A stretch of DNA of 8,523 nucleotides from DTDR01 sp964505415 (GTDB taxonomy: Bacteria > Hydrothermota > Tepidihabitantia > Tepidihabitantales > DTDR01), in the NCBI GenBank assembly GCA_964505415.1, contig CAZDHW010000030.1, positions 1 to 8,523 of the forward strand, given 5' to 3'. Under the pieces are notes generated by a model. It ran no database searches, was not told the origin of the DNA, and saw only the letters and a program-made list of their open reading frames with translations. Below, in pieces: positions 6,403 through 8,523 of the stretch (the first letter of the stretch is position 1; each line of letters opens with the position of its first letter). A program made the translations under genes and the position numbers.

Positions 6403-8481
6403 TTATTCTTTTTTGGGTTCTTTCTTTGATTCTTCAATAATTTTTAATGCTAACTCTCTTGGTACTTCTTCATAGTGAGAAAATTTCATATTAAAATAAC
6501 CTCTTCCTTGGGTAATTGAGCGGAGAGTAGAAGAATATTTATAAAGTTCGGCATAAGGAACCAGGGCTTTAATTTTTTGCATTTTACCTTCACCCTCAAT
6601 GCCCAAAATTCTACCTCTGCGGGCATTCAAATCACCAATCACATCACCCATATTAGCTTCCGGACAGATAACTTCTATTTCGTAAATCGGCTCTAAAAGA
6701 TAGGGGTCAGCCTGTTTTTGGGCTTCTTTAAATGCCAAAGAACCAGCAATTTCAAAGGCTAAATTGGAAGAATCAACCGGGTGATATTTGCCATCATACA
6801 AAATGACCCGGACATCAACAACCTTATAGCCAGCAACCACACCACTTTCCATTGCTTTTTTTATTCCGGTTTCTACTGCCGGAATATAAGAAGCCGGAAT
6901 CGCACCGCCAAAAATCTGATTGACAAACTCATAGCCTTTGCCTCTTTCTAAGGGTTCTATTTTAATATAACAAATTCCGTATTGACCCCGACCACCAGAT
7001 TGTTTTACATATTTTCCCATAGCCGATGCGGTTTTTCTTATTGTTTCCCGATAAGGAACTTTTGGTTTTTCCAAATCAATATTAACATTAAACCTTCTTT
7101 TTAATTTGGAGATAATCACATCCAGATGTAATTCGCCTAAACCATTAACCAGTTGTTGTTTTAACTCATAATCATAATGGAAAGTGAAGGTTGGGTCTTC
7201 GTCGGAAAGACGGTGAAGACCGTTAGAAATCCTTTCTTCATCACCTTTGGTTTTTGGTACCACTGCTACTGAGATTGATGGTGGCGGAAATTCAATCGGT
7301 GGAATTTTTACTAAATTGTTAGGTGAGGTTAAAGTATGATTAGTTTTTGTTTCTTTCAATTTTACCAAGGCACCAATCTCGCCGGCGCGCAGGCGATTGG
7401 TTTCGTATCTTTCTTTACCTTTTAGATAATAAATCTGATTTATCTTTTCTTCCCTTTGGGTAGTGGCATTTAATAAACTCATTCCAGAAGAAAGTTCACC
7501 AGAAAAAACCCTCACAATATTTAAATCGCCAATATGGGGGTCGGATAAAGTTTTAAAACAGAATGCCACCGTATCTTTATCGTTTATTACCAACTCCTTT
7601 GTTTCATTAGCATTTAGATCAATTACTTTAATTTTGGGATAATCAATTGGCGAAGGTAGATAGTTTATTGCAAAATCCAATATTAAAGAAATGCCAATGT
7701 TATTTAAGGCATCACCAAGTAAAACCGGCGCAATTTCTCTATTTAAAATTCCTTTTTTAATAGCAACTTTAATCCTTTCTTTTGCTATCTCTTTCCCTTC
7801 CAAATAATCATTCATAATACTTTCATCACAATCGCAGGCAACCTCAACTATCTTCTCATAATATTCATCTTTTATTTTTTTAATTTCTTCCGGAATTTCC
7901 TTTAAAACCTTCACTTCCTCATTCTGGTAAAGATATACTTTATCTTCTAACAAATCATAAACACCGGAAAAATCAAGTTCTTTACCGACGGGCAAGAAGA
8001 AGGCAAAGATTTTTATGGGAAAATCTTTTTTTAAATCATCCAAGGTTTTATAAAAATCGGTATGTTCCTTTTTCAGTTTGTTAATAAAGAAGCTAATTGG
8101 TTTATTATTTTCCGAAAGGATTTTGTAAGCCAATTCGGTTCCCACTTCAATACCCGAAGAAGCATCAACGACAATTATTCCCGAATCAATCGCCCTTACA
8201 CCGGCATAGACTTCACCAATAAAATCTAAATAACCTGGGGTATCTAAAATGTTAAAAAAATAATCATTATAAATTCCGTAACCTAAACTGAGATAGATAC
8301 TTATTTTCCTTTCAATCTCTTCTTCATCGTAATCAAAAATAGAAGTGCCGTTGTCAACTCTGCCAATTCTCGTATTCTGTTTTAAAAGATACAAAAGAAC
8401 ATCAGCAATTGAGGTCTTACCACTGGAGCCGTGACCAAAAAGTCCAATATTTCTAATTTTCTTTATATCATAATTCCACAT
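6403..8481 (-). CDS. EF-G-like translational GTPase (EF-G-2 / FusA2 type)
   Basis: The product has 692 residues with full EF-G architecture: GTPase domain, domain II, domain III (GLGELHLDVIISKLKRRF), domain IV (GGRGQYG, then YDGKYHPVDSSNLAF) and domain V (GRILGIEGEG to the C-terminus). It is the paralog type rather than main FusA. The P-loop is GHGSSGKTS (16-24) where FusA has AHIDAGKTT, and G3 is DTPGY (80-84) where FusA has DTPGH, so the catalytic His is a Tyr. Both traits fit the EF-G-2 group, for example the second EF-G of Thermus. The precise job of that group on the ribosome is not settled. The G4 motif is NKLK (134-137) instead of NKxD, so the Asp that normally reads guanine is missing. 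The ATG at 8481 is preferred to a TTG 27 bp upstream because the -10 box lies between them. It is first in an operon with ribD and ribE. Confidence 0.92.
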   Translation of the reverse strand: MWNYDIKKIRNIGLFGHGSSGKTSIADVLLYLLKQNTRIGRVDNGTSIFDYDEEEIERKISIYLSLGYGIYNDYFFNILDTPGYLDFIGEVYAGVRAIDSGIIVVDASSGIEVGTELAYKILSENNKPISFFINKLKKEHTDFYKTLDDLKKDFPIKIFAFFLPVGKELDFSGVYDLLEDKVYLYQNEEVKVLKEIPEEIKKIKDEYYEKIVEVACDCDESIMNDYLEGKEIAKERIKVAIKKGILNREIAPVLLGDALNNIGISLILDFAINYLPSPIDYPKIKVIDLNANETKELVINDKDTVAFCFKTLSDPHIGDLNIVRVFSGELSSGMSLLNATTQREEKINQIYYLKGKERYETNRLRAGEIGALVKLKETKTNHTLTSPNNLVKIPPIEFPPPSISVAVVPKTKGDEERISNGLHRLSDEDPTFTFHYDYELKQQLVNGLGELHLDVIISKLKRRFNVNIDLEKPKVPYRETIRKTASAMGKYVKQSGGRGQYGICYIKIEPLERGKGYEFVNQIFGGAIPASYIPAVETGIKKAMESGVVAGYKVVDVRVILYDGKYHPVDSSNLAFEIAGSLAFKEAQKQADPYLLEPIYEIEVICPEANMGDVIGDLNARRGRILGIEGEGKMQKIKALVPYAELYKYSSTLRSITQGRGYFNMKFSHYEEVPRELALKIIEESKKEPKKE

Positions 8482-8489
8482 AGTGTATA

Positions 8490-8518
8490 ATGATAACAAA
8501 AAATCCAATTTCTGTCAA
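8490..8518 (-). promoter_or_regulatory. Sigma70-type promoter of the EF-G-like-ribD-ribE operon
   Basis: On the minus strand a perfect TTGACA (8518-8513) and TATCAT (8495-8490) are separated by 17 bp. Eight bases lie between the -10 box and the ATG at 8481, so the predicted transcript starts one to three bases before the start codon. No ribosome-binding site or riboswitch can fit. Bases 8482-8523 hold nothing else recognisable; any gene further right is outside the window. Confidence 0.8.
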
Positions 8519-8523
8519 TTAAG

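Noticed and set aside
6227..6475. Plus-strand open frame of 82 codons
   Set aside because: It is antisense across the ribD start and the EF-G-like gene end, with no promoter, ribosome-binding site or family match.
8482..8508. TTG start giving the EF-G-like protein nine extra residues
   Set aside because: The start would lie within the promoter spacer, upstream of the -10 box, so it could not be on the transcript from that promoter. The family begins shortly before the P-loop, as with the ATG at 8481.

Overview
This is a low-GC, gene-dense bacterial window with eight protein genes. The first is cut by the left edge. No tRNA, rRNA, CRISPR array or insertion sequence was seen. The organism looks like an uncultivated thermophile-like or FCB-related bacterium, for example the WOR-3/Stahlbacteria type. 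I infer this from the C-terminal FlgD-like/type IX-type sorting domain on the first protein, the Lys/Ile-rich proteins, the near absence of Shine-Dalgarno sequences and the PlsY fusion. The promoters read as ordinary TTGANN/TATAAT boxes, which argues against Bacteroidota proper. The taxonomic guess is inference only.

Layout. On the + strand, bases 1-498 are the 3' end of a secreted or surface protein gene, closed by a strong intrinsic terminator. Right behind it lies a promoter for a 409-residue membrane protein (591-1820) that joins a PlsY-type glycerol-3-phosphate acyltransferase to a dolichol/phytol/diacylglycerol kinase-type CTP-transferase domain. Everything else is on the - strand. From right to left: an EF-G-2-like GTPase (8481-6403), ribD (6388-5297) and ribE (5304-4711) form one operon ended by a terminator. 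A 205-bp AT-rich spacer follows, then a SplB-like radical SAM gene (4505-3645) with its own promoter. Last comes a serS (3609-2347) and class II aldolase (2360-1806) pair, also with its own promoter. The aldolase gene runs tail to tail into the PlsY fusion and overlaps it by 15 bp.

How the parts fit. RibD and RibE carry out the deaminase/reductase and final steps of riboflavin synthesis. They are co-transcribed with a translation-type GTPase and have no visible FMN riboswitch. SerS charges tRNA-Ser. The PlsY fusion belongs to phospholipid synthesis. The radical SAM protein and the aldolase have no assigned substrate.

Two things stand out. First, the PlsY-lipid kinase fusion, whose acyltransferase half has altered catalytic motifs. 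Second, four promoters place the predicted transcription start at, or within a few bases of, the start codon, which suggests that leaderless mRNAs are the norm in this genome.
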